Shown here: positions 24,106 to 36,900 of the stretch, piece after piece
Layout: each line of letters begins with the position of its first letter
How positions within the stretch are numbered: the first letter of the stretch is position 1
Assembly (NCBI GenBank): GCA_018873245.2
Contig: JAEMBT020000001.1
Span: forward strand, 16,522,220 to 16,586,219
Direction: 5' to 3'
Source of the DNA: Archegozetes longisetosus
Lineage: Eukaryota; Arthropoda; Arachnida; Sarcoptiformes; Trhypochthoniidae
Length of the DNA: 64,000 nt
Made by a program: the position numbers and the translations under genes
Notes under the pieces: model-generated
The model's input: only the letters and a program-made list of their open reading frames with translations
Databases searched by the model: none
What the model was told of the DNA's origin: nothing

Positions 24106-24965
24106 CCCAGTACCGTAAACTGATGACTCAAAAAATTCAAAATTGTTATATTGCTAAATCTCGGCAGTCATATTTAAATTTTAAAAATCATTTATGGAAA
24201 CTTATTTCGGTAAAGAAATTTTCTAACTCGAAAATCGAATAAAAAACTTGAGCTGTCAGCATTTTATTTAAAAACTATTCAGCTAAAGGGTGTAATTTGG
24301 ATGATTTTGACAATCGATATACATTAATATTCATAGCTGAATATTTGAATAAGATATTCAAATATTCTTAAGCTGTAACACAAAATGTACTGGAATCGCT
24401 CCCACAGATTCATTGAATATTCATTATTTACTCAAATCATACTCATTTTTTAAAAGCCGCCTCCAATTTTCATTTAAACCATTTCTCCAAACGATTGTTC
24501 AATAGGAAAGCAAATTAGTCTGTTCTTTCTCTGAGTGTATTATGAGAAAATAAAACAAATATTTGATTCAAATATATCAAAATGAAGTATAAGAACCTGT
24601 GATTAACTCGACTTAACCGAAAATTCGAGTTGACACTTTATGACACTACCCCAACGACATAGATAAGTTATATATTTAGCAATGCCTTAACTAATAGAGA
24701 TCTTGCTCTAATTAATTGATAGGCATCTTATCTACGTCTTATTTCTCATATTCGCTCCCAACAACCAACATAACGCTACCTTTTAGTTATTAAACTAAAT
24801 TTGTACCTTACCAACAGCGTAGTTGCGGACATCTGTATTCTTGGAGTATCACCTCGTGGAGAAAAATTTCCTCAATCGAAGTTACTCTCTATGTTGCCTT
24901 ATACCGAGAATTGCAGGTTAAATGATTCTATTAATATTAAAACAATAAATGATATTTGATTAGAA

Positions 24966-25157
24966 ATGTTATATTCAACATGTAATATGATATTTAAATT
25001 GAACGCATTGAATATATTTTCAGTATGCCTTTGCTTACTGTTCAAATGTTTGATTGCTGATCACGCTCACAGGCCTATTGAAAGTCTATGCAGACTTAGC
25101 ACGCAATACAAAAAGTTTGAGCATTCAAAAAAACATAAGTCCGTGTTAACTCATTGA
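24966..25157 (+). CDS. Possible small secreted peptide ORF (63 aa)
   Basis: The N terminus looks like a signal peptide: a hydrophobic run (NIFSVCLCLLF) after a short basic start, then a basic tail HAHRPIESLCRLSTQYKKFE. The frame ends at TGA (25155-25157) followed at once by TAA; beyond the two stops the same frame stays open to 25349 and includes three cysteines. It lies tail to tail with the secreted protein gene at 25479-26023. No homology is recognised, and a chance ORF in AT-rich DNA is quite possible. Confidence 0.25.
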   Translation: MLYSTCNMIFKLNALNIFSVCLCLLFKCLIADHAHRPIESLCRLSTQYKKFEHSKKHKSVLTH

Positions 25158-25478
25158 TAATTAGTGTTGCATAGTAAAAACACTATTCGTAATAAATTCT
25201 TATTGATGAACAAATCAATTAATGTGGACAAAAAAGGATGTTTTCAGAATAATTTGATCGGAATCGCAAAGTCCTGTCGCAAAGATAGGTCAAACTTGAA
25301 ATGCAACAAATTTTATTACTTAAAGTTAAAAAACTATACATTCAATTAGACAAAAGAACAGTAAAAGACATAGAATTTTGCAAATTATAAATAAAATCCC
25401 AAAACGAAAAACCATATCAATAGTTATATCCAATAAGGAATACTCCAAAAATATCCATCCTTTTAGATAATAATTTGA

Positions 25479-26023
25479 CTATTTTTTGAAATAGAAATAA
25501 TGTTTATGGTAGTGAGGTTTGTGAGTAGTAGTTGTAGTCGTAGTGGCTCTGGTTGTAGAAGTAGTGGGTCTAGTTGTGGTTGTGGTCGCTCTCGTGGTCG
25601 TTGTTGTCGGTCTTGTTGTGGTTGAAGTGGTAGTAGTAGAAGTTGTTGTTGTAGTTGTTTTGGGATGTTTACTGTGATACATGTAATGTTGAGATGTAGG
25701 AAAACTGTTGTGATGTCCATAACCAGAACCTGAATCATATGTCTGAACATAGGAGTGAGAAACTGGACTATTGTGGTGTCTAATGAAATGAGGTTTAGTT
25801 TGCATACTAGTCAAATGATTGATTTTCAACGAATATCCATATTCTCGGCCTAATTAATAGTTAGTTATTAGATAAACTGACTTTTGATTCAATTCAAATT
25901 TGACATACCATGACTATTATGATGATTATGATATCCTTCATCTGGCAATGAGTTATACCGATTATGAGGTCTGTAAGCGAGCGCTGAAATTGTCAAACAA
26001 GCAAAAACTAAAGTCATATACAT
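25479..26023 (-). CDS. Small secreted His-rich protein with a poly-Thr mucin-like tract (161 aa, two exons)
   Basis: Exon 1 (25909-26023) begins MYMTLVFACLTISALA, a clear signal peptide, then a His/Asn-rich segment (YRPHNRYN, EGYHNHHNSH). Donor is GTATGT after a phase-1 break. The acceptor AATTAG precedes exon 2 (25479-25849), which restores the frame (G-REYGYS). Exon 2 carries a His/Ser/Tyr region, then about 40 residues mostly Thr with interspersed Arg-Pro, Arg-Ala and Ser (TTTTRPTTTT type), and ends HKPHYHKHYFYFKK. The Thr tract is likely heavily O-glycosylated, so a lubricating, cuticular or gut-lining role is possible, but I recognise no chitin-binding or other domain. A TATA-like box stands about 90 bp upstream of the ATG. 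An AATAAA-type signal lies about 165 bp past the stop. The second ATG (codon 3) is an alternative start. Confidence 0.75.
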
Positions 26024-26113
26024 ATTGATTATATATATATATATTGCTAAGAAAAATCAAAACGAAATACTAAAGAAGTTGATTCTACTCTGAAAAACGT
26101 CTGAAAGAGTTGG

Positions 26114-26121
26114 TTTATATA
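26114..26121 (-). promoter_or_regulatory. TATA box of the secreted His/Thr-rich gene
   Basis: TATATAAA on the minus strand, 91 bp upstream of the ATG at 26023, which leaves room for a start site near 26085 and a short leader. Inferred from sequence and spacing only. Confidence 0.5.
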
Positions 26122-27759
26122 CTTGGTAAAGTAGATTGGTATGCGATAACAGGATCTAATCTTAAAAATCTAAACTATAATGTGTAATTTTAATATCCTG
26201 TTTCCTGATATAGTGAGAGTAATGAATAACGTCTATTATCTAATATGTGTATTTTACGGATCATTAATTCGGTTAAGTTATTGAATAACCGATGCGTTCA
26301 CTACTACTACATAATAGACTTTATTCAATTATTTAAGTGTCAAAATTGAATTAATAAGAGAAATTGATTGCTATTATAAGCTGATAGCTTAATTATGGTT
26401 CAGCATATAATCTAAGTGTGCATCAAATATGATTTCAAGTTCTATTCTGTGATTCTTGCTTAGATGAAACCCTATTTATAATTGATTGATTCACTTATTC
26501 TGACCTATTTCTCATGTTTTACACGAAGTCTATTTCTAAACCTTTACTTTTTCAAGATAACTGATTCACGTTGCCTTCATGGTATCATACCTTCGGGATT
26601 GGACAACCTGCAATTCAACTATTTCTCTTATCTTCTGGTCAGTTGGGAGTTTATTTTCCTAGTTTTAGAGAATTCCTCAAATTTTGTCATGAAATTTTAA
26701 TTTTTAAATACCATTAAATTTATGGTTTCACTTAAACATTACAGTATTATCTCTTTAGTATTTACTTGAAGAGTCTGTAAAATTTACTAAATAATAATGA
26801 GGTTGAATACTATCAAGACACCTGTAAATATCTGAAAATTGAAATTTTTATTGAAATTTAAGTTTACTATAAAGTACAACGATTGTTTAACAGGAAATCG
26901 GTCAGTACCAAATCGTTGTAAAAATTATCAATTCGTCTGAAAGTAATTGAGAATTGACTTTTGTTTGAGGTTTTTGATTTTAGTCACGTATATTTCGTCT
27001 TTTAATGTGTTCAATGCTTTGAAAGCATTGTCAGAAACTGATTTATGAGATTCACCTGTTGTATCATATCTAGCACTTGAAAACAGCTTGGCAGCTTTTT
27101 CAAATTCAATCTGTTCGAATTTTTAGAATTGTTCGTTCATTTTTATTCAAAAATAATTCAAGTAAATAATAATGAAGCGTACTTTTATATTGTAGTGACT
27201 GAGTAGTTAAGCAAGTAATAATGAGTATTAGTTGTATCGAGATAAATACTAAAGACACTTTTTTGACACTATTTCAATGGGACTTCTGCATAGACTGGAA
27301 GTATCACTAAGTTATAATGAGATTAAATACTATAGAAGTAAATACTAAAGGGGAAATACTGTGATTATTTTTGAAGATAAGGATAGTTGAATCTATAGTG
27401 GTCTGATCTGGTTTTTAGCTGAAAGCAGCCTGCAACCGTAGTTCTCTTTGTGAGGTTTGTCTTTATTATCATTAATCTTGGAATCATTAAACGGAACTTA
27501 ATTAGAAGGAACTAAAATAAATACCGAAAATAGATTATGCATCCATATTGCGAAACTTTGTGCACTTGCAGAAAATCCAGCTTTGTCTTGCGGCTCAACT
27601 TGGCAAATATGATCTCCAAATCCTATTTCAGGTTAACTATTAAGTCGACGACCACTTTTCAACATTTATCTTCAGTATAAACTTCAATCGCAACAAATGA
27701 ATTTAGAAAATCAAAATTTATTTGTTTGAAGATGAGAATTGGTAAGAATATAATATTAA
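26122..27759. other. Intergenic, no feature recognised
   Basis: No coding frame with a recognisable motif; the plus-strand frame at 26482-26700 looks like chance. An AATAAA on the minus strand at 27717-27722 probably serves the GPCR that ends at 27760. Confidence 0.5.
27717..27722 (-). promoter_or_regulatory. Polyadenylation signal of the four-exon GPCR
   Basis: AATAAA on the minus strand 38 bp beyond the receptor stop codon. Confidence 0.55.
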
Positions 27760-27909
27760 CTAAAGCGTTTGTTCGGGCTGCAATTCATTTAGTACTGGAT
27801 TTCGACGTATGGTAACCACAGAATTGACACTTCGAGTTGATTTCAAGAATTGATCGCGTTTTTTATCTCTGGCTTCACTACATGTGATTATACTTATGAG
27901 ATCTTCCAA
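27760..27909 (-). CDS. GPCR exon 4: cytoplasmic tail
   Basis: After acceptor TTTTTAG, 49 codons and TAG. The tail starts LEDLISIITCSEARDKK, with one Cys as a possible palmitoylation site, and ends NELQPEQTL. It joins exon 3 in phase 0 across a 145-bp intron. Confidence 0.85.
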   Translation of the reverse strand: MEDLISIITCSEARDKKRDQFLKSTRSVNSVVTIRRNPVLNELQPEQTL

Positions 27910-30900
27910 CTAAAAAGTCAAACAAATATTAATGTGAGAATTTGGATCCAACTACATTTAAATTGTTGTAAATCGCTCTAATTAACAATTCTCAATAAAT
28001 ATGCTTGTGTTCACGTGAATTTAGATAATATTCAGTTACTAAATGAATACTTACCTTAAAATTATTACTTAGAAAACAATATATAAACGGATTGATTATT
28101 GAGCTCAAGCACGAGAGCCAATGACACGAGAAATATACGAAGAAATAAAGATAATAATGGAATTGATCGTCGACTTGACGTAAAGAATCGAAAATCCATA
28201 ACAATAGATTAAGTATTTGTAACGGTAACCAACAAATAGCGAATGCAATCACTAATAATAGAAGCATTTTCACAACCTGTCAAATAAACAAATCTCATTT
28301 CATACATATTATCAACTCATTTATTGTTTTTCTCTACTTTTTTTTTCATAGTTTGCTCAACATTTTTGTTTGACAGAACTTTTTTGATATTTCTCTTTAG
28401 CAATAATTGCATAAAATAAAACATTCGTAAAGTTTCATGTATTCAGACAACGTCTATTACGAACTGAATTAATTTGAGATCACAAGCTTCCATACAATAC
28501 TGATCAAAATAAATCAGATGTGATAAGTTACAATGACCACTGATGACAGTATTTTAATCAATAAGTACAATCAATAGGATTTTCATTCAAATAATTACAG
28601 TAAGAATCAAAATTCCTAAAGAATTGCAAAAGAATTCCAAAAGATTACTAGGGATGAAAATAATTCTAACAGAATGTTATTTGCATACTAATATAAGTCT
28701 GTCTCTAGACATTAGTTCAATCTGAGTTTTGGCTGGTTTCCTCTAAAGAAATTTGCGGCAATTGTAGCGAACAAAGTGAGTAGATGTAAGAGAAAAAACT
28801 TGTAATAGGATTTTATTACTCGTTTATCCATTGTACTCGTTAACTATTGTGTTTAGGCGAATACGTACAACACACGCGATCCTATATAATCAGATGATTT
28901 TTGAATTAAACCACACAATAAAAAGCTGTCAAAATACTGCAAGCATTTTGTGATCAATGCTTTGATGTTTTCAGTGAATTAATCACCTGTTTGGGACAAA
29001 GCCTCTATTATTCAGACCCTTGCCGTCAATAACTTACCTAAAATAAGCTTGGAATCAATCTAGAGCCAAATGATTGACAATAAGATAACAAACGTTATGA
29101 CAGAAGGCTAAGCATATATTTAATTCTCAATTATTTCTTTCTAATACTACATACTGTTACTGTTCTTCAACAATATTTTGTGAGAATCTGACGCATGTCT
29201 ACTGTATATTCTTGTTGGAATCGATGGAATTTATCATTTCTAAAAATGTCAAATACCCGTCAAAGAAAGAAGATATTTTTCTAAAGATTGTTATCTTTAA
29301 GTGAAACAATTTCTGATGGTTGGGTAGAAAAAATTGTTTGACATGTAATTTTATTATTAGTTTTGAAGCATTTTGATAGAAAATAGCATTATAGTAAAGG
29401 AAGAAAGAAATTATGCACTAAATGCTGATGCTCTACACGAAACTATTGTTGAGTACTCTTAAGCTTATTCATTCTATTTATCAGATATATTATATCTTAA
29501 AAATTGTTATGTTCAAGTAATTACAACAGCTAAATGCAAAATAGCATCTAAATAGCATCTAAACCATTTAATCAATTCTTAAATCGATAGGTAACACTTA
29601 GACGTAATAAGTGGTTTTTGATTTAAATCTATACTATAAATACACTGTTGCTTTACTTTACATTAGTACTGTATAGATGAGAATAACAATTTGTGACTAC
29701 CAAAACATTTATTTAAATTTGAGAATAATTTGCAACAAATAAAATAGTCATTATTCAATTGTAGGGCAACTCGATTAAAAGCATTGAAAATATAATTTAG
29801 TTAGACTTGCGAAAATAGTGTAGTTTTTCTGTTAGAATATAAAGTTGTTGAGCAAATAAACTACTCAGATGTTGAATGCATTACTGTTTCGATCGATTTA
29901 AATCTGCACTTGGTATTTGTTAAGATATTAAAATGTCATATCAAATAGAAACTGGATCAATGTTTTTTGCTTGTTATTCAATTTATCGATGCGTAAATTG
30001 ATAAGAGCCTTTTACTGAGTACTAAACACGAAACTTATTCTTATATTGTCTCACATTATGAGCTTTCATTCTAACCATTAATGTTTAAATCAATTTAATT
30101 GAATTCGAGTTATTTCAAAACCATCATAGTTGATATCAAATACACGTTTTGTTTTACATAAGTTTAATTTTCAAATCGAAATTCATTCATGTGTTCAAAT
30201 AATGTGAACTGTTTTATTAAAAATGTGAATGGTATAATGCGAATAGTATGTATGCGATTTCAGTTCGCATTAGGTCTCACGTGATATGTTTAGCATATTT
30301 CTAACGTTTTGTATTTGCTATTTGAAATTGGTTTGGAGTTTATTTAATTCTTTTCTGCTTGTTTCACGTCGAAAATAGTATAAGAAATACTCTTACTCAT
30401 TTTGATTTATAGACCAATCGGTCATTATGTAAGTTTAATCCTATTAAATCCTACCAAGTCCTACGTAAATCTTAAAAATATCTTAAGCTTCACTTAAATC
30501 CCTGAGTTTCGTAAACATATTTGAAATGAAGCAATTTGTTATTACTCTTAGTTCGTGGGTTTCAAGTCATTTGAGAGAATCTAGTTTTGGAGATGCTTCG
30601 GATGAAATTCGCAAAATCACACAAAAGTTCACCTTTGAGTTATGAAGCAAGATACATTAGATATCCCGAGAGTCAACATCAATTGAAATCAAGGATGAAG
30701 TCCTTCTATTTTTGCTCTGATTGAAATCATTGCTCAACTTTGAAGTGCGCAAAAATACTTTTTGAGTATTGCGAATGAATAAAATGAATATATATGAAAT
30801 ATGAGATACAGCTATTTTATTTGATCAAAAATACACTTATAGTGTTTCGTGTAACTATGGTCTCAAAGTGAGCTAGGCAACAAATTCCGATAATATTGCG

Positions 30901-33900
30901 TTAGGATCTAACGCAATCTAACTTTTGCGATCGATGAATTTTTAAGGCTTTTCAGATCAGGGTAAACATAACGCGCTATAGCGGTTAACTTGAAACAAGT
31001 TTTCATTTAAATTCAGTAATAATTCAGTTGTCGGAAATTTATCGGACTTGACCTAACATAAGTTTTACTTTGTAAACTACTCCAGGTGAATTACCTTGTT
31101 TTTTACTCAAAGGGAACATTTTTATACATTTTATGAGAAAATTGTTGACGATCAATAATAGAAAATGGTTTTGTATCACTTTAATGCATCAGATGATTGT
31201 CATTTCTCTACCTCTTTCATCAGAATTCAATTTATTTCTTATAGGCAACTTTCAACTGGATTTTCGCGTAGCAAGTTCCGAATCTTTATTGTATTAAAGC
31301 ATTACTCATTCTATTTTATTCACGTGTTTGATTGCAAAAGTATTTTCTTGTTCCTCTCTCAGCTATTGATTCGTTTCGATCCCATAAGTATCCAATTTTT
31401 ATAGTATCCGAATATAACTCTTACGCTTATTCTTTTTGAAATGGTACACACATTGCACATAATCTAAATTTCAAATCATCATGTTTCAATAGAGTACTCA
31501 GTATTTTATGTTCTACTTAGTGATAAGCATGAGCTAGCTTTGAGTTGCGTTGTGCTTCCTACTCAAAACCAGCTCACGTGTGAGTCTCAAGCTTGAGTAT
31601 TGAGTTGAACCCAGCTTAAGCTGAAAGAACTGTTTATTTTTTATTTATATAATTTAAATATGTTTATTTATAAACGAAAAAGCTTTTCAGCATTAACTTT
31701 CACTGTTTTTCTGATCTATGTAAAAGTAGTTCCATATTGCAGCATATATTAAATAGAGTTATCTTCTGATCACAATTAAATACACGTTATGTATAAAAAC
31801 TTTGATTTGATTTAGAGCAATTACGTATTGAATTCAATGTCTACTATATTTGCAGTATCAATAAATACAATATCTACTCATTACTCTTATGGTAAGCTCA
31901 TAAGCGCAGCCCAGCTCAGCTCAGCTCACTTAAGCTCAATGGAATTCTACACTGCTAAGCTTTAGGGTCAGGCTCCAAGCTCAGCTCTGAACTTTGTTCA
32001 TCTTTAGAACTTCTAGTTATTTTAGTCATTCTTATGGAAAGTGATATAACTTTTGCAGCCGTTACACGGCTATAAAGTGTTAAGATATTCACGTTCTAAT
32101 GGAGTTAGTCTTGAAAGAGATATTTCAAGTAACTTATCGAAAGTTTTAACATGAGGAATATTTTTTGCTTGAAAATGTTCATTGATATTTATCATAGAAC
32201 TCAAAGTCTTATCTTGAACTACACTCAAATCTTTATATAATGTGAATCTAATAATCGGATCAAACAACTAGTCATCAACGCTTTTCTGCTTCTTAATATT
32301 CTTATCTATCAACGGAATCTCGATCAATCAATTAAGATGAAACCTAAGAAGATCAGCAACAGACTCATTTGCTATAATATAGTTTGACATCTTTAAACAT
32401 TTTGATGAGATAAGTATAATGACTACCACTCAAACTAGAGAGTCCCGTATGAGTCCCGTATGAGTCCCGTATGAGTCCCGTATGAGTCCCGTATTGAAGA
32501 GGTATATAGCTCAATCATCAATTATAATGAGAGTCAATCGATAAAAGATATACTCTTTATAGATTCAAACAAACTTTGACTTATAGTGTAGACCCATTGA
32601 TCGACAATATATCTGGTGGTTATCTTTCAGATTTGATAAAACGTTAAGCTGATAATAAATCATGAAACGCATAAATCAAGAAAATAGTTACGTTTTCAAA
32701 CTTAGATTTGTCTCAATTTGCAGGTTTGTTTCGTTCAGATATATATGACAGACTGTCTTAAGTATCACTAATTTAAACTTGAACATTTGGTAACTTAATA
32801 ACTAAGTTATAAGTGAAATATTAGTGTTAGAGAGGATTTATGTGTCAAAAGAATTCTACCAACCGATTTAATCATGTCCAACAACTAACAGTGAAACATA
32901 TACCTATTACTCACGACTGAAATTTCTTTTCCGCTCAATAACTCTACTCAAACTAAAAACATTAGAAAATCCATTAAAGCTGAAGACAATATAAAGTTAT
33001 CAAATAATGTCATTAATGTTCAGCACGGCTACCCACGATTCAGCAAATATTAAGTTCACTGTTTGTGAACTTTTTTTAAACACCATAAAAACTAGTGATC
33101 TTCACATTAGTTCACGATTTTATGTTTGTCTCCGAAATTCTAGTTAAAAGATATGAGATTTTAGTTTTTTTAAGATGGGTACTAAGGAATACCTGTAGTT
33201 GAGTTTCTGTATTGCATTTATCCAGACTTTAGAGATTTTATGTATGTCCTTAAATATACTACATTAACCTCCCTTAAAAACTACACTTTTTAAATGCACA
33301 TGAACCTCCTAAAAATACCACTTCCTCTAAAAACACATAAGCCTCCCTGAAACTCCTACGTTCTCTGAAAGCACATAAGCCCCTCTTAATACATCACACT
33401 CTCTAAAAGCACTGTATTAGCTCGACTACTAATATTTACCGATAAATAAAGACCAAGGCTCATTATAAAATAATACCTGGTATCTATACGGTCCATAAGA
33501 TTTAAACGAGAACTAACAAAACAAATATTTTTCACAGAAAAAACAGACATTTTCTAAGTTTTCTCATGAAAATAAACGACTAGCTGGGAACGTTTGCCGT
33601 TAGTCACGTATCGTTTAGTCATATGAAACCTAATTTTCAGACAACTTACTTCTCTAAACTATCACTTAATACAAAGCACAACACAGGGCAAACTTAGTAG
33701 CCACCATATCATAATCCTATTAAGCCTTGACTGAGGCAAGTTTTTTAGAGAATCGGTTAAGGTTAGGGAATCCGATAAGCTGTTTAGAGTCGAAATGGGA
33801 CCAATTAAGCTAAATGACAGTTACATAAACAATTTACTGTCTAATGCTTTTCATACAACTACTCTAAACGTGACTGTTTCTAAAACTGTAAGATTAATTT

Positions 33901-36900
33901 ACAAATTCTGCCAAGTTTTTGCTAGTTAATTAATATTCTCCTTTGGTATTTTTCTGGTTGGATATTCTTCTGGTTTGATATTCTTATAGCTTGTTCAGCT
34001 TAAGAGAGTTGAGATAAAGCAGATATTTTTCGACTGCTTTCTATTCCTATCTTTCTTAATATAGACCAATACTGATAAAACTCCAACCGATCAAAGATTA
34101 GCAGAATATGAATAAAAGCCATTTTTTCAAGATTTTAGATTGATTTATAAAGAAAAAGTCAACAAAAGCAATCATTCAAATAGAACGCTATGAAATGGCG
34201 AGCGAGAAAATGATGCATTATTCCAGCTCTAATAACTTTTGGTATCAATGGCAAAGTTTAGTATTTTGATAAATTATCTTTCAGTGAGAATTCGCTCCTA
34301 TTCAGTGTTTTCATTTGAAATGATTTTATGAATTGAGTATTTGACTCAACGACAATCATTTATATCAATACGATCATTTATGAATCTTCATGTATTAATG
34401 TCCATAGATTCGATAACTTTGCTCATATAAGTGAATGGCCTCTATCTTTAAATCAAATTATTTATTCAGTCTATAGTTTGTTGTTTCATAACAATTGGTG
34501 CGTATATTAGATGAAAATGATGCGCAAAGTTTGTAAGAATCATTGAAAAGGAAAATATTATCTCCGTTGGGCATTTCTAACAGAGCTCGTTTTTCTAACA
34601 GAATGTTTAAGATGAACATTATCTGGAGTATTCAATTTATGTGTATTATATTATAATTAAGTTATAATTTAATTATAAATAATTTACTGCAAACTTAGCT
34701 TAATCGACACTTAATTAGATTTTGAAACAATTGGGAATAACATTAGTTGAATGAAAAATACTAATGAAAGTAGAAATCAATGTAGAGAACTTACCTTAAT
34801 CTTAGTATGAGATAATGCTTGATCTTTAGCTGAGTTTTCATCGCCAGGAGACCGATGTTTAGCTATAGTGATGCCAATAGAGCCGTAGAGAAATGAGAGA
34901 GCAATGAATGGTACGATAAATGTTAGAGTAAATACGATGCCGGTATATATTTTGCCACTTAGTTTTCCCTCCCATTCTTCTCTACAATCATAAAGAGTAT
35001 CATTTCCGTATTGGAAGGGTGACGCTCTCGCTTCTAGCAGTAATGGTGAAGCAATCAATATACTAAACAACCATATTCCTATTATTATCACTTTTGTGTG
35101 AGACTTTAGGTTCATTCGTGAGTTTTTTAGTACTGTTACGATCGCGAAGTATCTGTAATTTAGAGTTTGCTCAATTTTTCATTCTATTACTATAACTTTA
35201 ATCAGTTGTTAGGCTTAGCAACAAATTGAGAAAATATAAGGAAAACTAATTGAATTTAAGTTGTTTTTGTATATGAGTAATAAAAAACTTAATGGATTCA
35301 TCACATATCACTAAAGACACCAAACATATGATAATTAGAAAACTCTTTAGAGTCTCAATCTTCAGTTGACTCATTTATAAAATTGAGTTCATTTTTATAT
35401 CTTATTAGAATAAAAGTGTTTTAAAAAGTTTCTCCTGTCAAATCTTTTTACTATTTGATCGATTAATGCATTAGAAATCAGACTGCGTTCACTTGAAACT
35501 TTTTCTAAGAGTAACATTTGATGGTATGAACTTTGAGAACTTTGAGAACTTTTGCGGACATACAGTAATAAAGTTAATCCGTTTCATATACATAAATGAA
35601 TTATTCAGTAAATGTCTCTTTATGTATTAAACGCTCATCACTTCAATCATATGATAGAGTATGTGAAAAACTATAAGACCATAACTATGGTATAAACTAA
35701 ATTGTTGTTCAGGGTCAATTTCAAAATTTCTTTGTCTGCTGCCATTCTTTCCAATCGATAGCTGTCCTCTAATTACTAACATTTCCTTCGGATTTCTTTC
35801 TACAAAAAAATGACTTATCCATTGAAACTCTTGAGCTATTGATTATCTGCAATCTATATACTAAAGTGTCAAAACGCCTAATGTCTTGTTTGATTAAGTA
35901 ATAACAAAAGCTGATTCATTCACGTAAATGTCACTTCACCAAATCTTAGATAACTGAGATATAAGAAAAGCTTAAAGAGTTTTAATCACTTGATAAAAGT
36001 GTTTTAGTTATAATCAAACTATTTATACATTTGTGCACATCATGTCTTTTGACTCATTTTATGTTTGATTTTGTATTGAAATGAAAAAGTTTGATTTAAC
36101 CAGATTGCATTGAAAACTATTTCTAAAGCCAAGTGACAGATATCAGAATTTGAATTTAGACAAAGAATATCATGAGTGACAACATTGTGATAGTCGAAAT
36201 TGAGAACGGAAAGAGTAAAAGTAGCTTAGACAGTAGTAGTTATAAATCTAAATGTATTCTACTCTATCTGAATACTATCTGAATGAAAAAAGTTAATTTA
36301 TTGTGATGATAAATAGATCTGCGAGTAAATTAAAGATAAATGTTTAATCTCTTATTCAATTAATACAAAGGAATCAACTTTATTTTAACTTTAGTTACAG
36401 TGAATGATTGAAAAAGAAAAGAGGTCAATTAATTACTAAATTGACGGAATGCTAGATTAAGAATGCTAGATTAAGAATGCTAGATTAAAATTGGTGAAAT
36501 GCTTGATTAAAATTGACAAAATGCTTGATTAGTACACTTTATAGTTTATGCATGTTTTATGATTGCTCAGTTTGTACTAATAGATTTTTCTAAAAGCAAA
36601 TCAATACTTAGTTAGGTAGTGTTCGTTAGATAAGTCTATGTCCACAATAGTTTGAACGCGTAAGTAATATTATAAATGGATTATAATAATTTGAAAATAG
36701 TTTATTGACTAAACTGTCACAAGCATGTATTTGTTCTCATCTATAGATCAATTTTGACTTTTACAACAATAATTTACAAATATGATCAAGTTCGATCAGA
36801 GTGTTAGCTAGGAATTAAGAAACTTCAGATCCAGCTGCGATAACTGTCTTACTACTTCTTTTAGCTATTCTCTATTGTTATACATGTCTATTACAGTTAA

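Larger units (their letters stand above)
19444..24965. other. Intergenic region with a transposase relic
   Basis: Apart from the broken transposase tail at 20317-20652, the 15-bp repeats at 22117-22180 and the dispersed repeat at 23892-24105, I see no recognisable feature. Overlapping frames at 21464-21800 (107 aa minus, 76 aa plus) and 20897-21094 have no domain I recognise and are not called. Confidence 0.5.
28277..34794 (-). other. GPCR intron 2 (6.5 kb)
   Basis: GT-AG intron between TM5 and TM6. It holds a possible degenerate inverted-repeat element at 31519-32006, a short open frame at 32070-32267, an 11-bp minisatellite at 32440-32494 and ~37-bp degenerate repeats at 33268-33412. Positions 28500-31400 show nothing recognisable. 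Confidence 0.8.

Noticed and set aside
25463..25750. 95-aa Gln/Leu-rich minus-strand protein
   Set aside because: Alternate frame of the Thr-rich tract; the spliced signal-peptide frame is better supported.
32440..32494. CRISPR-like array
   Set aside because: The units are directly adjacent with no spacers, and the DNA is eukaryotic with spliced genes.
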